Origin: Undaria pinnatifida
Taxonomy: Eukaryota > Sar > Phaeophyceae > Laminariales > Alariaceae
DNA length: 64,000 bases
Direction: 5' to 3'
NCBI GenBank assembly: GCA_012845835.1
Contig: JABAKD010000002.1
Location: forward strand, 5,888,106-5,952,105
In this document: one piece after another, positions 45,001-57,000 of the stretch
Position numbering within the stretch: the first letter of the stretch is position 1
Layout: each line of letters starts with the position of its first letter
Position numbers and translations under genes: made by a program
Notes under the pieces: generated by a model
Told to the model about the DNA's origin: nothing
Databases searched by the model: none
The model's input: the letters and a program-made list of their open reading frames with translations, nothing else

Positions 45001-48000
45001 ATGTAGTATGTATGTATGTATGTATGTATGTATGTATGTATGTATGTATGTATGTATGTATGTATGTATGTATGTATGTATGTATGTATGTATGTATGTA
45101 TGTATGTATGTATGTATGTATGTATGTATGTATGTATGTATGTATGTATGTATGTATGTATGTATGTATGTATGTATGTATGTATGTATGTATGTATGTA
45201 TGTATGTATGTATGTATGTATGTATGTATGTATGTATGTATGTATGTATGTATGTATGTATGTATGTATGTATGTATGTGTATGTATGTATGTATGTATG
45301 TATGTATGTATGTATGTATGTATGTATGTATGTATGTATGTATGTATGTATGTATGTATGTATGTATGTATGTATGTAGTATGTATGTATGTATGTATGT
45401 ATGTATGTATGTATGTATGTATGTATGTATGTATGTATGTATGTATGTATGTATGTATGTATGTATGTATGCATGTATGTATGTATGTATGTATGTATGT
45501 ATGTATGTATGTATGTATGTATGTATGTATGTATGTATGTATGTATGTATGTATGTATGTATGTATGTATGTATGTATGTATGTATGTATGTATGTATGT
45601 GTTCCCTTGCAGTGAAGAGCCGCTCAGGTCAACATACGAAATGGTTCGTGTTTACCACCGTACACTATTCGTTTCGTTTTTACGTACAAACGTGTCCTGG
45701 CGCAGTGCAGTGGAAGCAGAGGGAGAGAGAGAGACATGGACACGGTACTCCACCGATACTGACGCGTGCTATGATACGACAGAGATGTGGGGCGCTCTTT
45801 GGCAATATCGTTCTCGGAACGATGGGGCTCCTTAACCGAAGGATATTCGCACCTCGTTGGTAGGGTCATCATTGGTTTGCGATTTGAATAATGTTTATGC
45901 GGAGGCCGCGGGCTCTTTTTCGTAGGGCGTGCGCTTTAACTTTGATAAAATCACTTTTTAGGTAGGATGTAGAACCCTTCAGAGCCCTAAAATCCCTCCC
46001 CATACTAGCTTCAAGTTTTTTTGTAAACAAAAAGTTTTCCGGTCGTGAAGACGTTAAGGGAGAAATTCGGACAACAACATATTAGTGTATCCCCACGGTG
46101 TAGCTTAAGTCGACCGCCAAAAAATATAGTAGCCATCCTCTGAGTTATGCGAAAGAAGGAGTTGCACGTCTGAACCCAAATCCATGCGCGTTGTTTGATA
46201 GAGGTTCTTCGCCGATTTTTTTGTTCGTCTCAAACCGTATCTCCTCAATCAATGGTAGGGCCATTTTTCCAATAAATGGTATCCGAATTGATAAAATGAC
46301 AGGCGTTCATTTCGGCAAGATTACGCCTCGTGTACATTGACTACGACGGCAGTGTTCCTTGGTTAACTTGAATTTTTGTTTTCTTATTATGTCCTTTTCG
46401 TTTTTCTCGGCATTTGTGTTGTAGTAGTGGGAGATATAGACTAGATTTTTCATGCGAGGAGTATCAGCAAAAGCGGGTGCACCCGTGTCGTAGCTTTGTT
46501 CATGTCTCAATGGTGGAGTTCCTAGCGTAAGCACAATATACGAAAGGACTAGCACTTCCGTTGCCAAAATACATTTCAAATCGACGGGGATTTTGTCAAC
46601 CGGGGAAATATAACCAGTTCCAGCAAAACAACTCTATATATTTTCGGTGTACATCTAACTCAGAGGATCAAGCTCATTTATCAGTTCACAGGTTCGGTTT
46701 TCATATTATTACGGCGCAGTCACGTTTGGTTTTGTTTGGTGTGCACCTGCGTTTGAAAATGAGTAGCCCTGGAAAGAGGGAAAAAAAGAAAAATAGGGTA
46801 CAGTGTTATCGTGGCATACGTTGTACGCAAGGAGCTGCTCAATATATGTCAATTGTTCAAGATCAGTTATCGTTGCCAATCCCATTATTCGCAGCTCATG
46901 GTATCGGGCAGTTTGCTCACAATTTTTAAATAAAATACTCATATGCCTGGCTTGGCGGCCAATCCAGGGACTACCTCATGTCTGCCCACGTCATTGGCAA
47001 CAGCCCCAACTCACTTTCGTTCATGGTGCCTTTGCTAGCCTGCATGCGTCGAGCTAAGACTGGTCTTGAGGGGCTCGTCTACTTCGTTCCCTACATTCCC
47101 CTGGGACCCCGATTCCCAGACAGACATGCTTCATTCTCTATATCAAACACGATAAACATCGCTTTGTCTGTTACTTTGTTTTCTTGCGTGCAGACAAAAC
47201 TACCCTTTGCTCACAGTGTTTACCAACGTCGGTTGCCGGGTGTTGCATAGGTAGAGATTCTCAGAATTAACAGCCCGCAACAGCAGCAACAGATGCTATC
47301 CTTGCAGTAACATGCGTCTTTCGCTTCTTCTCGCTTACCTGTCCCGGCGTACCGCGTATGGGCATCGAAGACACGAATGGTGAAGACCCTGCACGGGTTT
47401 CTCTCCCCGACCCTATCGCATCGTGGAGAATAGGAGCGGGGGCGGGCGGGGGCGGCGGCGGGGCAGAAGCACCAGGGGGCGAGAGGGTGTGTAGCGGAGG
47501 GTGTACTCGTTTAAAACACAGCCGCTAAAGCATGCCCGAAGACCCTCGCACTCTTACAATGCCGGAACGGAGCACGTCGGATTTTCATCGACCTGGCAGG
47601 CATCGCCAGGGACGGGGGGCAAGGGTTCTTCAATGTTTGTGAGCTGTCACATAAAATTGTCGAAATACGACACGGCAGGCGGCGAGCGTCGGGAATCACT
47701 GCTGCTCTGCAGCGGGGATGCAACGTTTCGACTTTGGGCTTCCTTGATTTTTGTCTTTCATTCCAGGACGCTTGTGGTCTATCAGCTATAGGATTAAGCT
47801 CGTTGCTACACATTGTCGGATGTTGACCACAACAAAACAGTAGTGATATGGAGGCGTAGGACCGAGGCAGCTGTAGCACGTTTTGGCCATTTTAGTTTTT
47901 AAATGACGGGACCCCCTTAACCCTTAACCACTAGTCGTCGGAAGAATGCAGTTTTTTGTTTGGCAACGTTGCGATATATATATATGCTTGCGAAGCTGGT

Positions 48001-51000
48001 CTATAGCTACTAGCTCAGCTCGTCTACGGCGATAGGTTTGTTCAGCGGGTTAGATTTTCGTTTACTAGAAGTACGCCTGATAGGGGTGAGGTATAGACCT
48101 CCTCTAGTGTGAAAAATCACAACCTCAGAAAACGTTGAGGCCTCTCTACCTTAGACCGTTAGTAGCATTACCATCTACCTACGCCAAGCACGATGCTTTC
48201 CATTAATGACGGACCAGCATCAAGGACTTCCGGGCCAAGGATCCGATCGTGGATGCACAGTGGCTTAATTTTTCAATTTGTGACGGTAGCTAAATGGTGT
48301 CCTTGTATGCTTAGTCTTTTGCTACTTGGAGATGTTTCAAAGGAGCAGTGTTCGATCACTGCGAAGAGTGATGGTGAATATCTTTGCTAATGATGGTGAA
48401 CTCAAAATGACTGCGAAGAGTTATTCCCGGACCAAAACCGTGTGTGCGCGTGTCGGTTGTCCGCTCGTTAAGCCGTCTTATTTTCCCCACCAGTGGCATC
48501 CGCACACCCCACGCAACAGTCGATCTGATTCTTCTTTACCCGTCCTGCGAAGAGCGAGCGAAGTTTAGTGAGTCACAGGGAAGTCCGGAAAAAAACTGAC
48601 AAGCGCTACGGTGGGGAAGCCCCTCTCGGGACCATGGTTTATAGCGGCTTGGGGGCCACTCGCGCGAGTTAACCCCCTTTTCCACGCGGTCATAGGCTTT
48701 TTCGTACAGCATAAACATTTCGATTTGAACCTCCGTTGGGATAGTTAGCTAGCTATGCCGCGCCAAACAAAATCGCCTAATAACGTGTTTAATTAAGCGA
48801 GGTACACAGAGCCATTCGTGCGAGTGATGAAAACCTCAAACCCGGTTCGTAGTGAAAAAGGGGGTATATTACAACATCAACGATACCGTAGGCTCGGTCG
48901 AATGTAAGTTAATACCAGCCCGATGTGTCACCTCTGCGCGTTGCCACCAATGCTCCGGTCAGACCCATCTTCACCCGCTCTCGAGACTGAGCTTTGCCAC
49001 AGCAGAACTCCAAAAACTGTTTGCAGAGAAGTCAATACAGAGAACAACGACAGCAAACACGCGAATCAAGCACGGAAAGCTATCGGAAATGCTTTCGAAC
49101 AGAAAATATACCCGCATATATGGTACCCAGGCTCTTCGGAATGCCGGTTTGTCAGCGACGAAAGGGAGAAATATTATCCCGTCAATATGGGCTTCACGCT
49201 GTGGATCACCCCTCCCTCGTGTTTAACGCCTCTGTGACAGAGAGATCCGGGTACACTCGTTCGAAGTGTATACCACACCGACACAAGAGGGAACTAAAAT
49301 CCTCTCAATCGCGGGGTTGACCTAGCCCCAGCCGTTTGGTTGGCGTCTGCGGCGACCTAACGAAATCGAGATCAGCGGTCATATTAACCATCTATCGCAG
49401 TAAACAGGATCCATGACGGGCTCCAAAACCATACATTCCCCAAGTTTTGAGAGCCATACCCCAAAATACACACGTCCTCAGGGGAGGTGAAAATCGTGCA
49501 ACTAGGAGATGGCTGCGATGATGCTGGTGGCGAATTTCAGTACCTCTCTGTAGTCGACGCTCTGGTCGACCTCCCTGACGAAGCGGAGCATGAGCAGCTG
49601 CCTGTCCTCCCTCGGCATGCCGGGAAAGTTTTCCCTCAGCGCGTCCTTCCCACGATCGGACCGTCATAAGCACCGTGACGAAGAACACGGGTTGAGACAA
49701 ATTATGTGCTACGATCTGTGCTCGAGTTCATGTTTGGGTCAAAACGTTTCGACCAAGGCTATGCTGTACCACACTGTACGAGGGGGTTACTTCTAAGTAA
49801 TTTTTTCTTCCAGCCTCTCAGAGGCGCTTGCACGACGCCAGTGGCTTTTACGATGGTTCGGTTCGCACGATATACATATATTTATATATGCTAATTCGTA
49901 TTACTCTACACCAGCCAAATGATGGATGCAAATCTATTTATGATTGAGGAGCATACATTCTGTCGCGCGAGTGATCCTCCCATCGGGAGCAGTGAATTTG
50001 GAGGCGCCCCCCATCTTTAGAGTAGCCTTTTCCTTTCTGGCCAACTAACGTGGGACATCCCACCAGTCAGTGTCGCTTGGACTTCATTCATGTTTCATTA
50101 CACATTTTCTATATGCTATTTATACCTACGCAGGCCATGGCAGTCTTCATCGGGTATGGCACTGGGCGCGAGGTGTAGGGAAAATAAAGATCGAGCCGCC
50201 TCTGAGCTGAGCTATCTCACGGTATAGATGCAGCGGACGTTTCTGAACTCCTAACGTGAGAAAGCTCACTACTTCTCCCGAAACATTTTATTTCAACCGC
50301 ATTCATTCACTGGCGCGGTCCGACTAATCATTTCATGCGCTAGTCGTAATAAAATATACGCTCTCGATCCGCATCAGATTAACCGGTAGATCCTCACTCG
50401 AGAAAGAAACGCCTCGCGGCCGAATAGTGCAAAACCCAATATTGAGGTGACTCCTCAGAAACTACAGGTGCAGCATCTGCCTTAGAACACGAAACTCACT
50501 TGGTTTATATAACAACATACCAACAAGCTTGATGCGTTCCCTTTATCTCCAAACGTATATAACATCTCTCTTGTTTTCCCAAAGACGTTGGATTCTTGGG
50601 GGCGTCACGCCCCCATATATTGCTGGAATCAACAAACCTAAGGATACCTCGGAATCTCCTTAATTTGCTCCCACCTTGTAGTTCCTCAAAATAGTTTTGC
50701 TTGAATGGTGGCCCGCCACCCCGCAATGTCGTTCGTCTATTATCTCTTCGTGTAAAAAAAACTTACTATATATTTGCCAACAAACCCGACGTTGTTTTTG
50801 GGTGGTGTCTAAAAAACCGCCCTATCCCAATATGCCGTTTCAAAAAAACCACAAACATCACCTTGAAGGCAGGCCCGCCAAGCGCACCCGTTCGCCCGCC
50901 ATCTCTTGCCCAAAATGCCTCTTGCAGATCCTCCTTAACCTCCTCTATCCCGCCCACCACGTGCTCTATGGCTTCCGCCATGTCATGCTTGGCTACCTCT

Positions 51001-54000
51001 TGCAGCACCTCCTCAGTGTCGGTCCTTAGCGTTTGCTCCAAAACCGGTATCTGCGCGAAACAAGACCGTGTTCGATGCGGTCCTAATAAAGGGGGGCTTC
51101 CCAACCCCTTTACGACGTTTTCCCCACTACCTTTGGAACAAACTACTTAGAAACAGTGTAGGGACAAACTACTTGGAAACAGTGTGGGGATAACCTACGT
51201 GGAATTAGTGTTCGTTCGTTTTTACGCAGCACGTGCTTTTTTTTTGTTTCGCTTTGATTTTTTTTCAAAAGTTTCCACGCTCCCCGGTGTCGGTTATGTG
51301 TTTGACGACGAACGCAAAAGTTTCATGTTCGTTTCAAACCGGAACCTGCCACGACCAAAACACGTTCTATTTTTAAGGGGTTACAACGGGTATGTCGTGT
51401 CGTTAACACCTGGGCGGGGGTGTTCTATTTTTCTATATGTCCCAGTCTACGTATTTCCATGCAGCTTACTCATAAGCACGGACGTTCCGTTTGGTTCTTC
51501 AGGGGTGGCCGGGGCTAACATATACGGGTGATATAAAGGGGTGTCTTCTTGCTGCAACTGTCATATTCATCCTTTTTAAGGGTTTATAGTTTCCGCGCAC
51601 ATATTGAAATGCTCTCCCCCCCGCCCCCCCCCCACCGATCTCTCTTGTTCAAACGCCCCACCTGAAATAAAAATCTGCCAGAGTAGTAAACACTACCAGC
51701 CAGCTGATATAATCTCATTATCCATCTAGCCGTCCATGCCGTAGCTCCAACTCATCTCCGCCCTCCCCCTCCCCCCCCTTTTGTTCCCCGCCCAGTTCGT
51801 TCAAACGCCCCACTTACAATCGAAATCGGCCAGAGTAAAAAGCACTTCTAAGCAATTGATATCACGTCATTATCTTCCTAGCCATCCATGACGTAGCTTT
51901 CATTCATCCTCCCTCCACCCCTCCAACGCCCCCTCCTTCCCCACACCCCGCACGATCGCCTAGACCCAGCGCTGCGCGTAAAGCAAGCCCCTACATATAT
52001 GATTAATATGCGCGATTGGAGGATCACACACCGTGTTGCGAACATCAGTGTCGACCAAATCCTTGATGTCATAGCTGGAGTGTATTTTATAATTATATGT
52101 GACCTTAACCTCGTGCACCCCCCCCCCTCCCCCGCCGCCCCATTTTTTTTGTTTTTTTTTCTTCGCTTTCTCTTGATTAAACACCCCACCTACCTAATAT
52201 CGAAATCCGCCAGAGTAATAAGCACTTGCCACGCCCTGGATATCGATTCGTCATCATTTTAGAGCCGCCCATGCCGCTGCTGCAATTCCCACCCACCCCC
52301 GCCCCCAACGCCCCCTCCTTCCCCACCACTCGCACAATCGCCTAGACCTAGCACCACGCGTATAGCAAACCCCTACACATCTATGCGATCTAAAGCCCCC
52401 CCCCCCCCCGTCCCCCGCCTCCCCCGCCACGTCCCCCCCCCCTCCCCCACAAGAAGAATTTATAGTTTCCACACTGAAATTGACCTGCCCCACCCGTCCC
52501 CTCCCCCCCCCTCCCCCCCTCCCGCCCCCCTTTTGATCAAAATCAGGCCCCCACGTCTTTCAAAACTCCCCCCTCCCCTCACCGGATATTCGACTTACAG
52601 GATTCACCTGATAAACTTATTCATTTCCTTCCACAGCTGTCAGATTTTGTCCCCCTCAGAAACGGGTTTTATAGTTTCCGAGCACAGACTGCCTAACATC
52701 ACCCTGTTGACCCTGATAGCTACACTGTAGTTGCAAGGGGAGTCGCCGACGTATGTCCTTAGTGGGGACACACAACCCGTAATACGCGCGATCGGAGTAT
52801 TACACACAGCTTGCAAATATGAGCTTCGACAAAATATTCGATCTCACAGCTGGAGTGTATTTTAATCTTTTATAATATACGGAGTATGAGGTATCACCTT
52901 CTGACCGAAAGCGTTGACTGACTAACGACGACTTCTCAACCCATCTATAAAATAGTTGAAATGCCATAAATTTATATATATTTTTTATTTCGTTGTGTAT
53001 GCGTGGGGCACTTTTTTTGTTTCATAAGAGACATTGTTGCAATATTTGTTTGCTAAAAGAACCACTCCCCGGATTGGAGCATGACCACTCCTCGGATTGG
53101 AGCATGAAGCTTTTCGCAAGCGAGGATCTCACTGGGGGGGCATCTCTAACCGGAACATGTGAAGTGTCATACCGGGGGTGATCGTTGCCCGTATCACGCT
53201 CGCACATGTTGTCAAACATTCCCCGCGATGTTGTTTAGCAATTTTCTGTCGAGTGGAATGCAAATTTGGCCCCTTTCGGAAAACGCCTCCACATACATAA
53301 AAGAAACCCGTACGGTGTTTGTATTACTTAAAACAACGTTTGCGCTTGGTGCAGTAGAATACTGTATGCACGGGTGAATGAATCTTGCAGCCGAATAAAA
53401 AAAGTGTACATAGCAGAGTAGCAGCCGCTGTGGTAGAGACAGCTTGGAAGCGATATCTCTCTCTCTCCGTGGTACAACCAGCCCGTGTAAGGACATTTCA
53501 ACACGGCACATAGCACGACACGGACGGATACCGTTACGCGAGAGGTCACACCTCTTTGACGATGGTCTCGAAAACTTCTTGGGAACCCCCTTGCCTCAGC
53601 AACTCCCACTTGAGAGCTTCGTTCCGCCTTTCCTGAAGCTTCACGTTCACCTGGCAGTGAATACGCGGGGGGCGCGACGTAAAGTCCAGCCATTTTTGGT
53701 TTCGGACAATGTGTCGTACACAACCTTAGCGAAAAAGTTATAGTCTATATGTTAGCTGTTGTACAAGATTAGGCGAAAAAGGCATAACTTGTTATATTAT
53801 GTTAGTAGCTGTCACGTTCGGGTCATCATCCAGTTACGCTGATCCGTGGGAATGCGAAAGCGCTGTCAGTAACCAACAATCTCTATTGCACCGCTTTGGT
53901 TCTGTTCTTCGTAAATTACGAAACAGTATTGCCTGCTATACGTTAGGCTCCACTTCCGGGTTGGCACCTAATAATGTCTACCTATCCGGGAAATGTAAAA

Positions 54001-57000
54001 AAAAAGGCCATTGGCCAGGTCGTTGCTGCATTTTTCTTTTTCGCACGGGATCGTAAAAACTACGTACCTGTTCCGCCGCGACCATTTCCGTGAGAAGCTC
54101 GTTCTGCAGCTCGGCGACAGTTTTCTGCTCCTCTATTTGGTCTGCTTTCACCCGCTCTTCTTCAACTGCCCTCTCGCACTCGAGCGTCAGATAGGCCTCG
54201 GTTTTCTGCAAAAATAAAGCGCGGGAAATTTTTAGATCAGAAACCATGCTGCGATAGAGGTAGCACGTTTTTTCTGAAACGTTTTCTGAAGGGTGGGCGC
54301 TCCTTAACCCAAAATCGTCGAAATCAGGCCGTTTTTTCTCTTCATGATTTTCGTTGTATATCTAGGCCATGAGACGCTTCATTCGATATCATTAGCTTTA
54401 TTTTTCACCAATTGATTCAGTTTTTGGGAGAAGTCTTAAGCTCCCCAAATTGAGGAACTTCAGACAAAAAGTGGTGCCCCTCTAGCGTAGCAAGCGTCTG
54501 AGTATCAGCATAGTACCAGTATCGTACAAGTATATTACCAGTATTGTACCAGTATAGTACCAGTACAGTATCAGTTTAGTACCAGTATCATCGTGTTGTG
54601 GCGAGTTTTGCACAATTTAGGTTGGAGAACTCAGAGAGAGCAAGGAGAAAAATGGCGATTGTGAATGGTAATGTTTCGTCGGCCTCACGAAGCAATATCG
54701 CTTGTACTTGGAAAGCGATATTGCTTTCAACGTCCGGCTCTCCGCTTCTATATTTGGTCTGATTTCAAGCCCTTTCACCCAACCGCCCTCTCGCACCCGC
54801 GCGTCACGGACAAGCCTCGGTTTCCAACCCCCCCCAAAAAACGCGTTCAGAATAATGTATTGAGTACCACCTATGATTTTCTCGGTGTCTTACCGTGCTC
54901 AGCCCGATAATATTAAATTGGTGGAAGATCTTCGCCGATATTTACTAGTGTGGACACTCTCAAAAAAAAGAAAAACAATAAAATAAACAAGAAGTAATAC
55001 GAGGATGCGCACGTAGGCTACCTGCGTTCTGTAACAGCTCTTTCCGATTGAACGATGTCAAATAGACTATAGACTATATAATTATATCAAATATATATTA
55101 TAAAAAATGAAAATACACTCCAGCTGTGAGATCGAAGACTTCGTCGAAACTCATCTTTGCAAGCTGTGTGTGATACTCCGATCGCGCGTATTACGAGTTG
55201 TGTGTCCTCATGAAGGATATAGGTCGGCGACTCCCCTTTCAACTACAGTGTAGCTATAATATATAATTTGCTTAATACCAATATTAAGCGGCTTACTTCA
55301 TCTGTTTCGAGGTTTTAAGAGCTGAGTACCGGTCATCTATCGGTAGTAAGAAGCTGGAAAGAAATGCTGAACCGGGCAAGACTCTATATTTTACACAGGG
55401 CGTTGCTCCACCGGACGCACACTACGTTCGACGGTATATCTGGTATCAATTTTGGGCAACCTAATCTATCTCCTGGATTATGCGGCTCCTTAAACAAAAT
55501 TTGGGTGGGACACGTCGTTATTGTCTTACAACACAAACAATTTGACTTGATTTAAGTTCCTAGGCCGACGGGTTTGTCGATATCGTGTGGCACTTACTTT
55601 TAGCTTGTTCGACACCGGGTTTTTTTTGTGAGGAATGGAGCTCTTCAGGCGGGGAGGACAGGTCCCAGAAACCAAAATGGCGCACCGCTCCGGCAGAATG
55701 TGCCCTCACAAACCTAGGAAAAAGCGCTTCGACTTGACATGTTTCCCCGGAGGATTATGGCAGCAGCCTCTAATTCCTTGTGAGGCTCGCATTCGGGTGG
55801 GTCCATGTTGCATATCTATACAGCCGCATACTTTATTTCAATACTGCGGGATTGCGATTTCCATTATATTTACGGGTTGTTAGGACGAATGTGAGAAAAT
55901 CATTTGGACTGACATACCAAGGCCAACCAAAGACCAAGGAATACATGCATCCGGTAGGTTTAAAATCAACTTGGAAGGGGAATGGTAGGAAAACATGTTG
56001 TTTGAATACGCTTGCTGAATAACGTGTTCTGTGTAACCACGCGGCGTGCCGCTACGGCGCAGATCGAGGAGAGAAGATAAAATACTCGTACACCGGATAC
56101 CAAATACACACCAGGTGGGTCAATACCGTTCTGTCAGAGACCGTACCATATAAACCACACACAGGAGGTAAGCCGCACCTGATTGTCACCGGCTGCACCA
56201 CTCACATATATACGGGCAGTATCGTTATCATCAAAGCCCGGGTCGTATCATTAACATCATCGACTGCCCCGCGGGGGGGCAGCTCCACACTCCGAGGCAT
56301 ATACCGAATAATGCCTCGACACATAATACAAAACCCCAGAATATACGAAACCGCCAAATATCCGCGGACCCGTATCGAATAACCGCATACCACAAACAGC
56401 CCCCCTATTCGGTGCTCGATACGATAGGTCCCGAACAACTTATCACCAATTGCCAGGTAAAACGGCAAATCCCAAATTCCATAATAAATCATTGCCAAGG
56501 TAAAACGGCAAGCCCAAATTCCGTCATGAAGAATAGCCAAGGTAAAACGGCAATCCCTATACCAAATCTCTCAATCTCCATTCCAGCATTGATCTCCCAA
56601 TCTAAAGCGAGACAGTAACTATACGGGAAGGGAAAAATCCAACAAACAAGAGTATGCTGGTAAAATCCTCAACCAAAACCAATAACACCGTCTTCACTAA
56701 AAATAGCATTCCGCCCGATAACAACGGCCCCCCTGTTGTGCAAAAATATCACACCGCCCGATAACATCCGGCCCCCCTGTTGCGTACTCTGGGCGAGTAG
56801 GACAACAGAACGTGTCTGATATATATAGGGCATCTCAAATCGAACTATAACAGCCCCCCTGCTATTAAGAGGTGCTCACCACGGGAGTATGCAAAAGGCA
56901 ATGATTGCATCTGAATTTAAAAGTACTAAGGATACTAGTAATTTTGGGTCCCCTGTACGTTGTGCATACTTAACCAATAGCCAACGTGTACGGCACGATT

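Larger units (their letters stand above)
42902..47338 (-). other. Gene 2 intron 6 (4.4 kb)
   Basis: It holds family B (43350-43620), interstitial CCCTAA repeats (43735-43752), a T run (44041-44063), a family A fragment (44315-44395), the (TATG)n microsatellite (44456-45601), another family A fragment (45759-45860) and repeat D (45940-46120). The + frame around 46980-47250 reads like a peptide but has no supporting motif. Confidence 0.6.
47525..49543 (-). other. Gene 2 intron 5
   Basis: It contains repeat E in reverse (47535-47600), a family A element (47870-48155) and a family B element (48600-48897). The interval 48900-49320 has overlapping + open frames without motifs. Confidence 0.55.
51051..53551 (-). 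other. Gene 2 intron 3
   Basis: It holds C/T-rich tandem segments (51600-52700), the left arm of a long inverted repeat (52718-52880) and a 25 bp doublet CTCCTCGGATTGGAGCATGA-like at 53068-53108. No exon was seen. Confidence 0.6.

Noticed and set aside
44323..45863. ORFs of 199-391 codons on both strands
   Set aside because: They are translations of the stop-free (TATG)n microsatellite.
46980..47250. + strand frame with SAHVIGNSPNSLSFMVPLLA
   Set aside because: No motif or borders; antisense in a gene 2 intron.
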